This document shows, one piece after another, positions 1 to 12,537 of a stretch of 64,000 bases of DNA. Numbering within the stretch: the first letter of the stretch is position 1; every line of letters starts with the position of its first letter. The stretch covers positions 509,001-573,000 of the forward strand of contig JAZGTH010000064.1 in the NCBI GenBank assembly GCA_036877525.1, in the 5' to 3' direction. The DNA is from Chromobotia macracanthus (taxonomy: Eukaryota > Chordata > Actinopteri > Cypriniformes > Botiidae). A program made the translations under genes and the position numbers. Below the pieces are notes generated by a model. It was not told the DNA's origin and searched no databases. It saw only the letters and a list, made by a program, of their open reading frames with translations.

Positions 1-400
1 ACTGGTGCTGGATGATGACTGATTAAAATGTCTTCCAGTTGTTAAAATACACAATATAGTAACATTTATGACACAAAACAATTGTTCAGCTATCTGTGTG
101 TATATCAGAGCACCATACTTAAACAGGCCAACTAATGACCTCAGCTTACATGTCAGGGACTCGATCTTCCAGCAGATAGATGCCATTTAATGAATATGCT
201 TCATAAATATTTTAATTAACATTTGTGTCCCTATTATTCACAAACATACAATAGTGTGTCATAAAAACAATAGTTGTGCTTAGTCAGGTCAAAGCAATAA
301 AGTGTGTCTTCCAGTGTGTGTGTGTGTCCCAGTTGGGAAAGACTGTATCTGTCATGCCTGTTATCTGATACACGTTCTACACTTCGCTGGCCACCTGTTT

Positions 401-403
401 TCA

Positions 404-450
<47 letters not shown>

Positions 451-458
451 ACACACAG
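401..458. repeat. TC/CA compound microsatellite in notch1a intron 12
   Basis: CT-dinucleotide repeats pass into CA repeats just downstream of the exon 12 donor at 475/474. It is a simple repeat and may lengthen the pyrimidine/purine bias around the donor. Confidence 0.85.
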
Positions 459-475
459 ATGCTGCACTCTCTCAC

Positions 476-3400
476 CTGTGTATCCAGGTTCACACACACA
501 CTCGTAGCCGTTGATCTTGTCGATGCACTTGCCGTAGTCACATGGTTTGCTTTTACAATCATCAATGTTTATCTCACAGTTAACACCTGCAGACGCAATC
601 ACAAGACCATGTTAAACCTCACGCTGACTGAGAAACAAATAAAGCACTTGTAAAAGGAACAATACATCTAAAATAAAAATCTTTCACCCACAGTCTCAAA
701 CTGTTTTATTGTGTGTAACATTAGGCTGTCTAAAAGAATGTCCAGGCACTTGGAAAGCCTGGGAGAAAGGCACACACAGGTGTATGAAATATTCTCTGTG
801 TTACCTGTGGTTCCTTTGGGACAGGTACAGGTGTATGTGTTCTCTCGGTCCTGGCAGGTGCCTCCGTTTCGGCAGGGTTGGCTCAAACACTCATTGATGT
901 TGGTTTCACACAGACGGCCGGTGTATCCAGGGCGACAGTCACAGGTAAAAGCAGCCACACCATCTCTACACACTCCGTAATGACAAGGGCTAGACAAACA
1001 CTCATTGATGTCCAACTCACAGTGAACACCAGCAAAACCTGCAGGACACACAGACAGGCGTTAATGCTTGAAGTCAACACATACGGAGGTCTTAAAGGTA
1101 AAGTAACAGAATGTTTAAAGATTTAGAGTAAGGGGTGGAAAAATGGCCATGAGGAGAAACATGAATGTTTTTGGTGCAAGAAACTACATGAGGGTCAAAA
1201 ATAAAGTGCAGGCTCCTGTAAACTGAAGCAGGTGTGTACCTGGGGTGCATTCACAGGTGTATTTGTTGGGCCCGTCTGTGCACTTGGCTCCGTTCTTACA
1301 GGGAGTGCTGGCGCACTCATCCACATCCACCTGACACAAATTCCCAGAGAACCCTGAGAAGAGAACCACAAAAAGTTTGCTCTGATTGTTTTCTGAGACA
1401 TTTCTGTGGTTCATTTTTATAACCAGTAGCATTAAATGGCCCTCTTGCTCCGGTGCTGACATAGTTTGTTACCTTTGGGACATTCGCAGTGGAAAGAGTT
1501 TATCTTGTCGATACATTTTCCATTGTTAAGGCAAGGTTGCGATGCACAATCATCAGTGTTTATTTGACAAAACACACCCTCGTAACCTGCACAAACAAAC
1601 AATTACAGTCAGATAACAGTGACGAACCTTTAATTTGATGCTATATAAACACTTGTGTAACAGTAAAGTAAATGCATGCCACACCTGGCATGCAAATGCA
1701 GTGGAATCCACCAATTTGGTCGAGGCAGGTAGCATCGTTCTGGCAAGGGTTTGACTTGCACTCGTTAACATCCATTTCGCAGCGAGGACCTTCGTAACCT
1801 TGAAGACACTTGCATTGAAATGAACCTTTAGTGTTAAGACATCGTCCGCCATGCTCACATGGGTTTGCCCCTGAAACACAACAAACACAAATGGTTTGTA
1901 CCAGCACACAAGCATGTGCACACAATATCTCTGTCCAATCAAATCTTTTTCTGTACTCCCAACCAACAACCCAAATCCGTCTTGAACTACAAAAAAAAAC
2001 CAATGTCAGTTTAAATATAATTTTACATAAAATTTTCACAAAGTTTTTCCCATTCTCCCTATATCGAATCCTAAAATATTTAACATTATGTCTAATAGCT
2101 CCGCCCCCTATTTTCTTACCAAGTGAACACTCGTCAATATCCTGGTTGCAGGCAGATCCTGTGTAGCCAGGTGGACATGTGCAGATGGCCTTTCCGCTCA
2201 CAGGGTTCGTATCGCAGTTTGAGCCCTTCTGACATGGGTTGCTGATGCATGCGTCATCAAGATGACACAAAAGACCTTTGAATCAAGAAAACAAATTTAG
2301 TAAGAAGCAGACTATGGCAAAAAGTCAACTGAAATGGAAGTCTGGCAGACACACTCACCTGTGCGTCCATGAGGGCACTCGCAGAAGAAGGAAGCGACAC
2401 GGTCGTGGCAGGTGGCGCCTTGAGAACACGCAGCGCTGGCGCAGTCATCAATGTTCTCGCTGCAGTCGTCACCTGTCCAGCCATTCACACACACACAGTT
2501 GAACCCGCCAATGGTGTTGTGACACGTCCCTCCATTCTGACATGCGTTAGGGGAGAGTTCACACTCGTCGACGTCCGTTGTACAGTACTGACCTGTAAAA
2601 GGGGTCAAAGGTCAAAGGTTACAGATCAAAACTATGTCGGTTTGCAACAAGTTTACAGCAGTGTTTTTGATTTGTCCATCCACACTTAAAGCAATAATGC
2701 TAACAAAACCTGCAGCCAATCAGAGCATATTTGATGATTAACATACAGTAGCTTTGTATGCACCATGTTGGTATGTATCATTATAAAATAAGTTCTGTAC
2801 CGGTCCAGTGTTTGTCGCAGTGACAGTTGTAAGTGTTGACTCCATCGATGCACCTGCCTCCATTCTCACAGGCATGCTGGGTGCAGTCGTCCACATTGTG
2901 TTCACAGGTTTGACCAGTAAACCCTGTGACACAGATAATTCACAATCAATACACATCAAAGAGTTTCAGACAGTGTACACAAGTGTTTATGTGCTCTATT
3001 GAGTGACTAAATCATCTAGGTCACTTATTGGGATTAATTATAAACTAGAATAAAAACGCACCACATTCCATGCAAGATTGTTATACTGTTAATGAATAAC
3101 TTTGCAAACACACCTAAGAGTTGTTAAAATATATTAAATCTAAAACTACAATGAAAACTATAGATTAGAAAAACATTTACTTAAAAAAACATGTAAAAAT
3201 ATATTTAGAAACAGTACACTCAATTGGAAAGGCAAAGCTATAGCGACCATGATACACACACTCATAAACACACACACACTCTTACCTGGCAGGCAGGTGC
3301 AGGTATAGGTGATGTCACTTGTCTGTAAGCAGGTTCCTCCATTCTTGCAAGGCGAAGGGAGGCATGGGTGGTACAAGCGCTCACAGTATGTGCCAGCATA

Positions 3401-4483
3401 CTCAGGTGGGCACCTGCAATGGTATGAGCCCACCTCGTTTACACAGGTTCCTCCATTGCGACAGGGGGATGGGGAGAGGGCGCACTCGTTCACATCCTGT
3501 CGACACGTTTGGCCGTGAAAGTTTGGAGGGCAGGTACAGATGTAGTAAGACTCAAACGCTGAACATTGACCCCCGTTGGCACAGGGGTTCGATGCACATG
3601 GGTCGGCTTGTTGGCACGTTTTACCTACACACACAAAAAGAAAGCTGTCAGTTTACCTCCTGACTCCCCACTGACCTTTAAAGACAAGTAAGGGACATTC
3701 TAGGGAGCATTTGATTGAACAAAAGCTTATTTGCCAGAGGACGTATTTGTGCACGTACCAGACCATCCAGGTGGGCAGCGACAGGTGAAGGTCTCTAGGG
3801 TAAGCAGAGAGCACGTGCCTCCATTGCGACAGGGCGAACTCATGCAGGCATGATTGACAGGTGTCAGACACAGAGGACCGCTGAATCCCAGAACGCAGTC
3901 GCAGGTCACCTCCACATCATTGCCCTGCGTCCGAGCGCGGCATGTGCCTCCGTTACGACATGGTGACGGGCTGCACGGGTTTGCGGACTGACACTGGGGT
4001 CCGATAAAGTTTGCAGGACACCTGAAGACACACAGAACACACACACACACACAGTTAAAACATGCATGTAGGATTAACATGCTGTATGTAGTGCAATTTA
4101 CTGAGAAATCGAATTTGAAGATTTATATTGCAGAATACACTTGTGCAAATGTGTGCATGTGTGTTTATAACCAGTAACATGATAAACACAAAATGGTCCA
4201 TTTATAGCTCTTGTGGGGTGTGTGTTGTGGATTTGTCCCCAGAAGTGAGCTAAATCTGACAAAAATCTGGTATGTTCAAAAATAAATTTGAATACATTCG
4301 TTTTCATTGAAAATGAACACTTCATGTGTCCTCAAAGCAAATAACTTCAAAACATACAAAATGGTGTTCTTTTTAATATTAAACAATTCCAAAAGTTTTC
4401 TGTAAGGGTTGTTTTAGTGGTCGGGTTATGGGAAGGAGATTAGAATCATTACCACTATAGAGAGTAAACCACATATGCAAGTA

Positions 4484-4522
<39 letters not shown>

Positions 4523-4591
4523 ATGCCTATGTGTGAAAGACAGACTGTTCTAACTCATCTAAATTCCACAGTGGCAATTAAAAGCCACAAG

Positions 4592-4642
<51 letters not shown>

Positions 4643-7600
4643 CTCTCAGACAGACATACATGAATATAACATAAAACATTTGAGCCTTTTATTTAATTCA
4701 AAAATACCACCAAAGACTAATTAAAACAGTTAATTTATTAAAAACAAAAAAAGTGTGTTTGTCTCCTGTGAATGTTTGTGTCAGTGTGTGTGTTTGTATG
4801 CTGCAGCAGGTGTTTGCATAAATAAGGGCAGCTGTGCGGCAGGCCCCTCCCACTGTTCACTGCCCCTCCCCCAATGCCTGTTGCTATGGCGAGCGGCATA
4901 AGATCACTAAGGCAACTCCCAAGAGGGTACAACTCCACCCCTCCAAACTCCCACTGACCAATACCTCACCTTTATCTTGACAGCATCTTGATCGATAGGA
5001 TTTATTCTCATCAGCATATTTATCATTTCCAATTATTTCTATGTACTTATGGTAACACTCTCAAACGTATCACAACTACAGCCTTTGTGGGTTGTTTTCT
5101 ATGTGGGTAAAATTGTTAAACATTCTTCCTTTGCACTGCATTAAGTTCTCTTTAGGTTCTCTTTAGCAAAATAAAGAATACCAAAAAAACACAAGTAACA
5201 AAGCAGTCATTCAGCCCTATAGTGAAAGAAAAAAAATGTATTTTACTCATATGTGATATTTCTGACATGTTGAGCCCTGATGATTATTACATGTAAACAA
5301 AATTGCTGGGTATATACATATTTAAACAAACATGCTAACTTTTTGGTAGCTCTGCCCTTAAGATAATGAAGCCATCTCAGCGCAGACACTTGCATGCTCA
5401 GATGTGTGCGTTTACTTGCAGCATTAATGACGGCTCTCTTTGTCCCCAGAGACAGCAGCAGAAGTCACCCGCAGCCTGCAGTGGCAACAGGTCCGAGAGC
5501 GTGAGTGTGTGTGAGATTTGACTCTGAACAGATGCTGCGGTGGCCTGTGACCCCTGAGCACATTTGTGACAGCAGGCTACAGACACCCCCCATTCCAGTG
5601 GGCTGGTCTACCATCTGCTTCTGTGTGTGTGAGTGTGTCAGAGAGAGAGAAGTCACACCACAGACTTCCTGCTCTGAGTGTGAATCAAAACAACAAACTT
5701 TCATTTTTCCGTCTGGCTCTCAGTCCTGAGTACTTAGGCTTTACACTTTGCAAACACTAGAGGTTGAGTGTTTGTCTGTGCATGAGGCAATTTAACTACA
5801 TTTGTGTTTTGTGGGCCATTAGAGGCAGAAAACTAGGGGAAAAGTTAACTGGCAACACCACCTGCCAAGAGTGGGTAAATGGAGGAAATTTACCAGCCAC
5901 AAATATTCTTTACTGGTTTTAAAAAAGGCCAGTGACAAAACAAAACAAATAGTCTGTTGTATATTGTATATGAGCTGTAAACAGTACAGGTAATTGTGTC
6001 TGTGTCATACAGACTTCTGATAACGCTCCAACTATGACAAAACATTCTTATATGAAATATTCCTCTATTTGCAATTCATACATTAAAGTTTACACTCTAT
6101 ACTATGTAGCCACCGCCAAATGGTCAGTAACAATTTTATTAACTTTCCAACCCATTTGTTACTTGCATATGGTTGTTAAGTGTTAATGTTGGACCCTGGA
6201 GAGAATTCACTTGGGTTTTATTTACACACAGGTGTTTGAAGGATTCCAAATTTGTGCTATAAATCAATTAAATTATATGTTAGAATGAAAACCTGACTTA
6301 AAAGACAATGTCATGATAAACACAGAAAAATGCCGCTTCATACGGTTTGGATATGGCAAAATTTAGCAACTAGTGATTACCACAACATATTTTTCATCTA
6401 CACACACATTCATCCTACAAACATCCTGCTTGGAATGTGCAGTTCATCATGGGTTTGTAACAATGCAATTATTAACACAACACACACACACACTCATTAC
6501 TGAAAACAATGCCACAACACACCCAGCAAATCGCTGTCACCAGTCAAGCTCCAGCGAATGACAGAAGGTTGTGAGGGATATCAGGATTCAAATGATATCT
6601 CTGGAATTCTGATTCCATGCTACCAATTAACTTTCCACCCTCCAACATTCCAAATAGAACTGACTTTAGGCCTCACAACAGCACTGAACTTAAAAAAAAA
6701 AAAAACACTTGGAATTTTGAAATTTGGAATTTCTTTAATTATTAAATCAAATAAATCAAATATTAAATCAAAATTTGATTTTAAAATCAATATGTATTAT
6801 ACAACACAACCAACTCTGACAGGACCTCAACTCAGGCCACATCTACAAATGCTTTAAATTATTGGTTTCACTATGACATCATCTAAGAACATACAAGTAA
6901 GTTTCCAAGTTCAGAACTCAGAACACAAATCAAGTGCAATTATAACCAGAGCTCATCACTCAATTGAAGATTATTTGCTTTTAAATGACTAAACCTCTTT
7001 TCTGTGTCATCAAAGAGTCTTACAGGCAGACACAAAACCATTTACTCGAAAAATGGGGCATCCCCTCCTTAAATGTCATAAGTTCATATACAGTTGAACA
7101 GTTTCAATTTGTGCTCAGTGTGCTTCAAGCTTCCCTCATTCAAAGACAACCAGCCTGTTGTGAAATCCCCACACTGAGTAAACCATACACGCATACAAAC
7201 CCACAATTTACAAACAATTTTCAAGGTTGACAACAGGACCATACAGGAAAGGCGTCAAAGTTCAGATGAGATATTTTGGGGAGAGTAGGGGTAGAAAATA
7301 TCTCCATTCTTCCTGTTTATCATCAGGGTCATCACAACAGGATGTTCAGGGTTTGTTTCCAGTGTGTGTTTGCGCGTTCGCGAGGGCCTCAACTCCCCTC
7401 ACAATAAAAGATAAAATCTCTCTTCCTTTTTCTTTGATAAACTGATTTCTTCATTCATTAATTAGTTGTGTTTATGTTGTCAATTATCACTGCTGGTATT
7501 GTTTAAACGCTATTAGATTTTCAACTGGTGGACAATAAAAGTGGGGAAAAGTGACTTACATTGAAGGGGGGACTTATCTAGAGAACAGAACATCACAAAG

Positions 7601-7941
7601 ACTTAGTGGTAAGTACGAATCCAACTAAAATACCCTAGCAACTGCATAGCAACATGATAAAACCACACAGAATATCTTAGTAATGCCCTGGACACCCACA
7701 ACAACCTCTAACAAGGAAAACTACCCTCACACAGTCCTCAGAAAAAGTACTAAATTGTTTTCATATTCTTATTTTATTTTGAATTTGTACTGTACACATA
7801 GAAGTAATTAGAATCATGTAGGGTGTGGTGTGTTATTTCGGAAAAATGAGAGAAAAGAGATGAGGCTATGAGTCTAGCGCACTTGTTTACTTTTAAATTT
7901 TCTCCCTCTAAAGAGCCTCTCTTTTTTTACACACACACATA

Positions 7942-7978
<37 letters not shown>

Positions 7979-8217
7979 GCCTTCTCATGAGTTCCTGCAA
8001 TCTTATTACCCCCCCCAGCCATCTGCCTTCCAAAAAGGACATCACTCTCTCTCACACACTCAGACTGACTCCCAATAGTGTTTGTATGAAAAAGACAACA
8101 AACAAAGATTAAGAAATCGAATTTTAAAAATCGTAGATTTTTTTCGTAGAAAAAAACCTTAGATTTTTTACAGACAATTCTGTGTGCGTCCTACGAGAGT
8201 TTTATTTAGTTTTACAA

Positions 8218-8259
<42 letters not shown>

Positions 8260-10993
8260 ATAGGAGGTGAGGGCCAGCTGTTGTTCTGAATGGTATGAAT
8301 AGGAATTAACACAGGCAGCGTCCCACTGCAGCAGGGCACCAACGGCCTACTTGGTGTGTGGGGGGGGGCTTTTAAGTTTGAAACAGAATGACTATGGGCG
8401 CGTGCATGTTCGCACATGCGCACAAACACACACTCTTGTGGGCTGCTGAAAGCTTTGTGTGGTTGCTAAGTAGGGGTCCTGTCCGAAACTTGGGATCTCA
8501 ATGTGGTAGACCATAGCTTGGGTAGCATACAATTACACACATTTACAGTGCTTCATACACCCATGTACTCCAAAGACCATGATGTGGTTGTTTCACTGGA
8601 CATATGTGATATTATGTGTGTTATTACTATTAATAAGAAACAGCCAAGGTTTTTAGGTTTAGCAAAGAACCAACATGACATCAGACTGTATGGTTCTAAC
8701 ATTTATTTTTATGTTTATTTTAATTTTTTTGTTTTTATTGTGACTCACCTGCATGACGCCTCTCCGTTGGGTTTGAGCTCGCATATTCCACCATTCTGAC
8801 AGTATTCTGAGCATCTCTGACCTAAACCCAAAAACACACAGAGACTTGTTAGCACATCCCGACACATCCCAGCACACACACATCCTGCGGGAAACAAGGT
8901 CAGGTGAGACTCACGCCCACTCACCTGTGACCAGAGCGCACCTGTCAATGTAAGCGCACATGCTACAGAATTTATCACAAAGGAAATTCACTACCTACAG
9001 ACATGAATACAGAGCCCCGGGCCTTTGTTTTGTGGCCCCAACAGAGAGCCACTGGCCCTTTGTTGGGCTGTGAATAACTGACTTTGATGGAGGAGTGGGG
9101 GGGTCTTGACTATTCATCTGAAGAGATCCTGAAAAATCCAGTTATCCAACACTGTGCATGGAAATAGCTCCACATTCCCAACAATTGCCTTTCCGTGTGG
9201 CAGTCAGCTTTTTAACAAAATATAGTCCACCCTGTTTCAGTATTAATATGTCACATTCACGCTAGCTTAAGATTAATTGACATTGTTGGAATCTGTACAT
9301 CCTGACTTTTCTACAGTGTGGGTAAGCAATCAGTATATATTAAAGACCCTGTGGTATCCATTTTTAGATGGAAGGCTATTCATTTATTTATTTTCCATGA
9401 GCTTGTATCAGCGCACTTTAAGGATTAAAGGCACATCCAGGCCAGTCACCACAGACAGCAGCTGTGCACTTGTTGAATGAAAGCAGCTGCCTTCAGGCCG
9501 TCTTTAATTGGTAATGACTGTCCAGAGACAAAGATCAGCAATCAGAGATCCATCCTCTGACTAGTTCTTACTTTGGATTAAACCACTATTAAATATTCTG
9601 CGTATGTCCCCACACCTTTTGACCTATGATTTTCCATTACGCTTTAGCCCTTCATGGCTACTGGAAAAATATTCTACACAACTAAAAATGATTTATATAT
9701 AAACGTTTTTAAAATAAGCACAAGAACATTTATATACTTACATTGATATGACATTGATACTATAAATAAAATGTATCAGGTAGTATAGTATCAAGACATA
9801 TCAATATTTCAATATCAATGTCTTTCCCAGTTAAGGTATTTTTAACATTTTCAAATTTTGCATTTATTATACTATTATCTTATTCTATATACTATTAATA
9901 TTATCTTCTACAGAAATAAGATCATTATTCAGTGCCATGGAATACCCATCCGACCCATTCACTGCACCATGGTAAAAGTCACGGTGCTTTTTAGCCATGT
10001 TTGTTTCTTTTCCTTTTCTTTAGGCTTGAATATGACCATAATAAATGTCGCTTTCATTTCCTGTCCTCTGCATCCAGTCGTCGTCTCATTTCCCCGTCTA
10101 TGACTCTTGCCCTATTCTCGGTTCCTCTCTGGCTCCGGGTGCGTGGCGCTGCGTCGCGACCCGCGCGTGTTTGGGGGAGGATGGGGGGGGGCCTGCGCGA
10201 CACACGAGTGTGACGGGAGCGCGCGCGACAGCTGCGGAGCCCACGCCGCGCGCACAAAAGAAATCAGAGTCCAGCACGAGCCCATAAAACACCGTCTCGA
10301 GCCATTGTTTACCAGCGCACGAGAACAACAGCCACCCCCCTCCCCATTCACTCAGAGATCGCTTTCCTTCAGAAACACACACACACCCGCTCCCACGCCA
10401 TAAAACCCTTTACACACACACACAATGCATCTCAATCAACACCAGAGTACTACAAAATAAAATAAACACACAAATAAGCACAACTTTAAGACCGCTCAGT
10501 TGCGCAACATTAGTAATTTAACAATGTTAAACTGTGTTAAAGTTTCAGCAAGTAAATGAAAGCGTTACACAAATAACATGAAACGTAAACGGGTCGTTTT
10601 TTACATGGTCAAGTGACCCAGTTTACTCCACATTAGACTAAATATGAACATTGCGATTTCACTGTGTTAACTAAAATATTTTCGGCGCTGCGTTATATCC
10701 ACCTCGTGTTCGATGCAAAAAAACACAAAAGTAATCTCCAAATAAATAACAATCTTACCTCAGAGTACCCCCTGCAACAAGTGAGCAATCGTTACTTTAA
10801 GAAACCCTAGAGCACTTTACAGACCGAAAACAAAACAGCACAGCTTGATAACAGTAAGTTTATCTAAGAAAGTTTTGTGCGACTGCATGCACGATATTCA
10901 TAAACTGTATGTGATTCTGTATGCATCACCTTGTGCCACCGTCGCGAGCGATGCTGCAGTCAGTAGCGTTAATTTCACCAAGAAACGGTTCAT
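476..10993 (-). CDS. notch1a: Notch1 receptor, 5' part (signal peptide and EGF repeats 1 to about 17); continues beyond the left edge
   Basis: Single-pass receptor for Delta/Serrate-type ligands; this window holds only part of the extracellular domain. Coding exons (high to low): 10993-10930, 8821-8749, 4021-3759, 3624-3286, 2923-2801, 2592-2359, 2275-2120, 1870-1685, 1586-1473, 1353-1240, 1038-805, 586-476. All have AG/GT borders, and 11 of the 12 exons end one base into a codon; only exon 2 ends two bases in. The total is 2,011 nt (670 codons plus one base). Exon 1 encodes a signal peptide starting MNRFLVKL; exon 2 opens EGF1 (RCSEYCQNGG). Repeats then follow with C-x-C spacing typical of the family, including calcium-binding D-x-D/N-E-C starts. 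Exons 7-8 carry EGF11 and EGF12, the ligand-binding pair, with the EGF12 O-fucose site CQNDATC. Exon lengths agree with those I recall for human NOTCH1. The N-terminus and several repeats match remembered zebrafish notch1a, hence the 'a' call. No disabling change is seen. Exon 13 and everything after it lie outside the window. Confidence 0.96.
1685..2275 (-). other. notch1a: notch1a exons 7-8: EGF10-12, including the ligand-binding core
   Basis: Exon 7 (2275-2120) encodes GLLCHLDDACISNPC (EGF9/10) and the start of EGF11 (DIDECSLG). Exon 8 (1870-1685) encodes the rest of EGF11 (ANPCEHGGRC) and EGF12 (DVNECKSNPC, CQNDATC, CICMPG). In Notch receptors EGF11-12 is the minimal Delta/Jagged-binding site and the Thr in CQNDATC is the O-fucosylation site; both the calcium-binding residues and this Thr are present here. 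The intervening intron is 1871-2119. Confidence 0.93.
4484..4641. repeat. Facing GT/GC and GC/AC alternating tracts
   Basis: The left tract (4485-4522) is (GT)n passing through GCGCG; the right tract (4591-4641) is GCGCGC followed by (AC)n. They are inverted complements separated by about 70 bases, so the two can pair. Both are purine-pyrimidine alternations of the kind that adopt Z-DNA. Confidence 0.85.
7931..7975. repeat. CA microsatellite
   Basis: A near-continuous CA dinucleotide run within notch1a intron 2. Confidence 0.9.
8217..8258. repeat. GT/GA compound microsatellite
   Basis: A (GT)n run passing directly into (GA)n within notch1a intron 2. Confidence 0.9.
8822..10929 (-). other. 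notch1a intron 1
   Basis: A 2.1-kb intron between the signal-peptide exon and EGF1. Apart from the CpG-rich block at 10,110-10,340 it is AT-rich, with no recognisable gene. A GAG|GTAAGA donor-like site at 10757 has no convincing paired acceptor. Confidence 0.85.
10110..10340. promoter_or_regulatory. CpG-rich block inside notch1a intron 1
   Basis: Against an AT-rich intron this short block is strikingly GC- and CpG-rich, with runs such as GCGTCGCGACCCGCGCG and GGAGCGCGCGCGACAGC. Both strands are open in several frames, which is expected of GC-rich DNA rather than evidence of a gene; no splice-consistent coding exon was found. It may be an intronic enhancer, an alternative promoter or part of a CpG island. 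Confidence 0.35.
10930..10993 (-). CDS. notch1a: notch1a exon 1: start codon and signal peptide
   Basis: The ATG at 10993-10991 opens a 21-codon stretch: MNRFLVKL, then a hydrophobic run (TLLTAASLATVAQ), a typical secretory signal. The donor is CAAG|GTGATG at 10930/10929. The single leftover G joins GT of exon 2 at 8821 to give Gly, followed by QRC of EGF1, so the splice is in frame. The exon is too short and too close to CpG-rich sequence to stand out as an open frame. The start is chosen because it gives a signal peptide directly joined to EGF1. A short upstream ORF precedes it in the leader. Confidence 0.93.
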
Positions 10994-11008
10994 AACTCCG
11001 CCTCGGCG

Positions 11009-11044
11009 TTACAACTGCTTTAAAATCCTTCTCGAAGTTCTCAT
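11009..11044 (-). other. Upstream ORF (11 codons) in the presumed notch1a leader
   Basis: Sixteen bases upstream of the notch1a ATG a short frame ends: ATG at 11044-11042, stop TAA at 11011-11009, peptide MRTSRRILKQL. It is seen directly in the sequence. Whether it is in the mRNA depends on the transcription start site, which cannot be placed from sequence alone, although the CpG-rich stretch at 11,160-11,300 upstream makes inclusion likely. Confidence 0.4.
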
Positions 11045-11149
11045 AGATCCGCAGAAATCTCCTCCAATCTCCCGAAAAGTGCAAATAAAAAGTCTGAATA
11101 AATATCCTTGTCGTTTAATAAATAAATCCCAGGATTCTCAGAGCTTCTC

Positions 11150-11420
11150 TCCGCCGCAGCGCTCGTGGGAACTCTGCGCGACTCTCTGTTTGCTGCGCGC
11201 GTGAGCTTGAGTGTGCGCTGACGTCACCGTCGCGTGGGCTTCTCACGCTCCGGGCGGAAATCCCTCCGCGCAGGTACGAACGTGGAAAGCGATTTTCAAA
11301 CGCATGGGAATCTGAAGAAGAAAAAATAAAAGAGCGAACACTCCCTATAACACTTTAGTTTCCCCGCTAGGGAAGAAAACTTTCCCACACTTTCCCAGAG
11401 TACATGTGGGATGAACAGGT
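11150..11420 (-). promoter_or_regulatory. notch1a promoter region: CpG-rich, one CRE palindrome, three of four CSL-type sites
   Basis: GC- and CpG-rich sequence lies immediately upstream of the notch1a leader. It contains a perfect CRE palindrome TGACGTCA at 11219-11226. It also contains matches to the CSL/RBPJ consensus YGTGRGAA at 11164-11171 (plus strand, CGTGGGAA), 11240-11247 (minus, CGTGAGAA) and 11382-11389 (minus, TGTGGGAA); a further match lies at 11911-11918 (plus). No convincing TATA box was found. The promoter call is inferred from position and composition. Confidence 0.55.
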
Positions 11421-12455
11421 TTATTCCTGTCCCACATAGAGGGACTAGGGCGGATCACTCCGTTCTGCTGGCATCATTTCTGAAAGTGGAGAAAAGGGGG
11501 AGATGTTATTAGCAAATCAAGACATAGTTGTGTTTTTGTCTTCAGTTGTGAGCAAAAGTATTTTACAGCTTTGTACAAGAATCTATTGATGATACCTTAG
11601 TGGTGGTGATAATGTCAGAGAAATTTCCCTGTATAACAACCTATAACCACATAAAACTCACTATAACTAACTTAAATGCATAGACATCTTTCATTTCTGT
11701 GTAAGTGTTTGGTTACAGATTTATGTAAATGAACTAATGTAATACTCTGTCTTTCAAATAATATCTTTGTTCATATTGACAATATTTGCACCCCATCTCC
11801 GTTTTTGGCATGAAACTATATGTGTAGTTTCATGGCCCCAGGAGCTACAGTAATGACACATCATGTTTGACAGCCTGCACGATATGCGTGCATGTCTGTG
11901 TGTGTTGCCCTGTGGGAACTATTTCAATCTGGAATCTGTAGCCGCAGGGCTTAAAAAACTGAATGAAATGGGGAAAATGGAAATACTGTATATTGTACAA
12001 TACTGTAACTGAACTGCTAGATAACTTCTGATAAGTTCAAAAGATACAATTAACAGCTTTGGTCACACGAATCTGCCCTGAGTTAAAGAGGGTTAAAAAC
12101 TCACTCAAACACATACTTGTACTTGATTGCCCAGAGGTACTTCCTTTTCCTGTGTTCCTAAAACTCCTTTCCTCTCCATCTGAACATACATACAAAAACA
12201 CTGCTTCTTCTCTGTTTTTTTTTTTTTTTTTTTGCTTATTTCTTGAGCAAAAATATCTAAATGTTCTTAAAAACATTAAATGTTCTAAATGTTCTTCTTA
12301 TCTCATTGACAAACTGTTTTTTATAGTTATTTTAGGGATAAACCTAGCTAATGCTGATGAATATATAATTACAACAAGAAAACCCAATTTGGGATAAATT
12401 CTCAGCAAAATCTAGTCTTACAGTTTAAAGGTTGCATGCATGAGACTTCAGTGCA

Positions 12456-12467
12456 CACACATACACA

Positions 12468-12520
<53 letters not shown>

Positions 12521-12537
12521 TGTGTATATATATACAC
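12456..12537. repeat. CA then TA microsatellite
   Basis: A (CA)n run followed by alternating TA and a mirrored TATATATACAC, so the right part is self-complementary. Confidence 0.9.

Larger units (their letters stand above)
4022..8748 (-). other. notch1a intron 2, microsatellite-rich
   Basis: A 4.7-kb intron separating the EGF1 exon from exon 3. It contains GT/GC and GC/AC tracts at 4485-4522 and 4591-4641, a CA tract at 7931-7975 and a GT/GA tract at 8217-8258. Open frames here are short, low-complexity or lack splice support. I see no gene in it. Confidence 0.85.

Noticed and set aside
10098..10403. Overlapping open frames on both strands at 10.1-10.4 kb
   Set aside because: CpG-rich DNA lacks stop codons; no splice-consistent or family-like coding sequence.
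10740..10800. Donor site at 10757 as the end of a notch1a exon
   Set aside because: No convincing acceptor or frame; exon 1 at 10930 joins exon 2 in frame without it.
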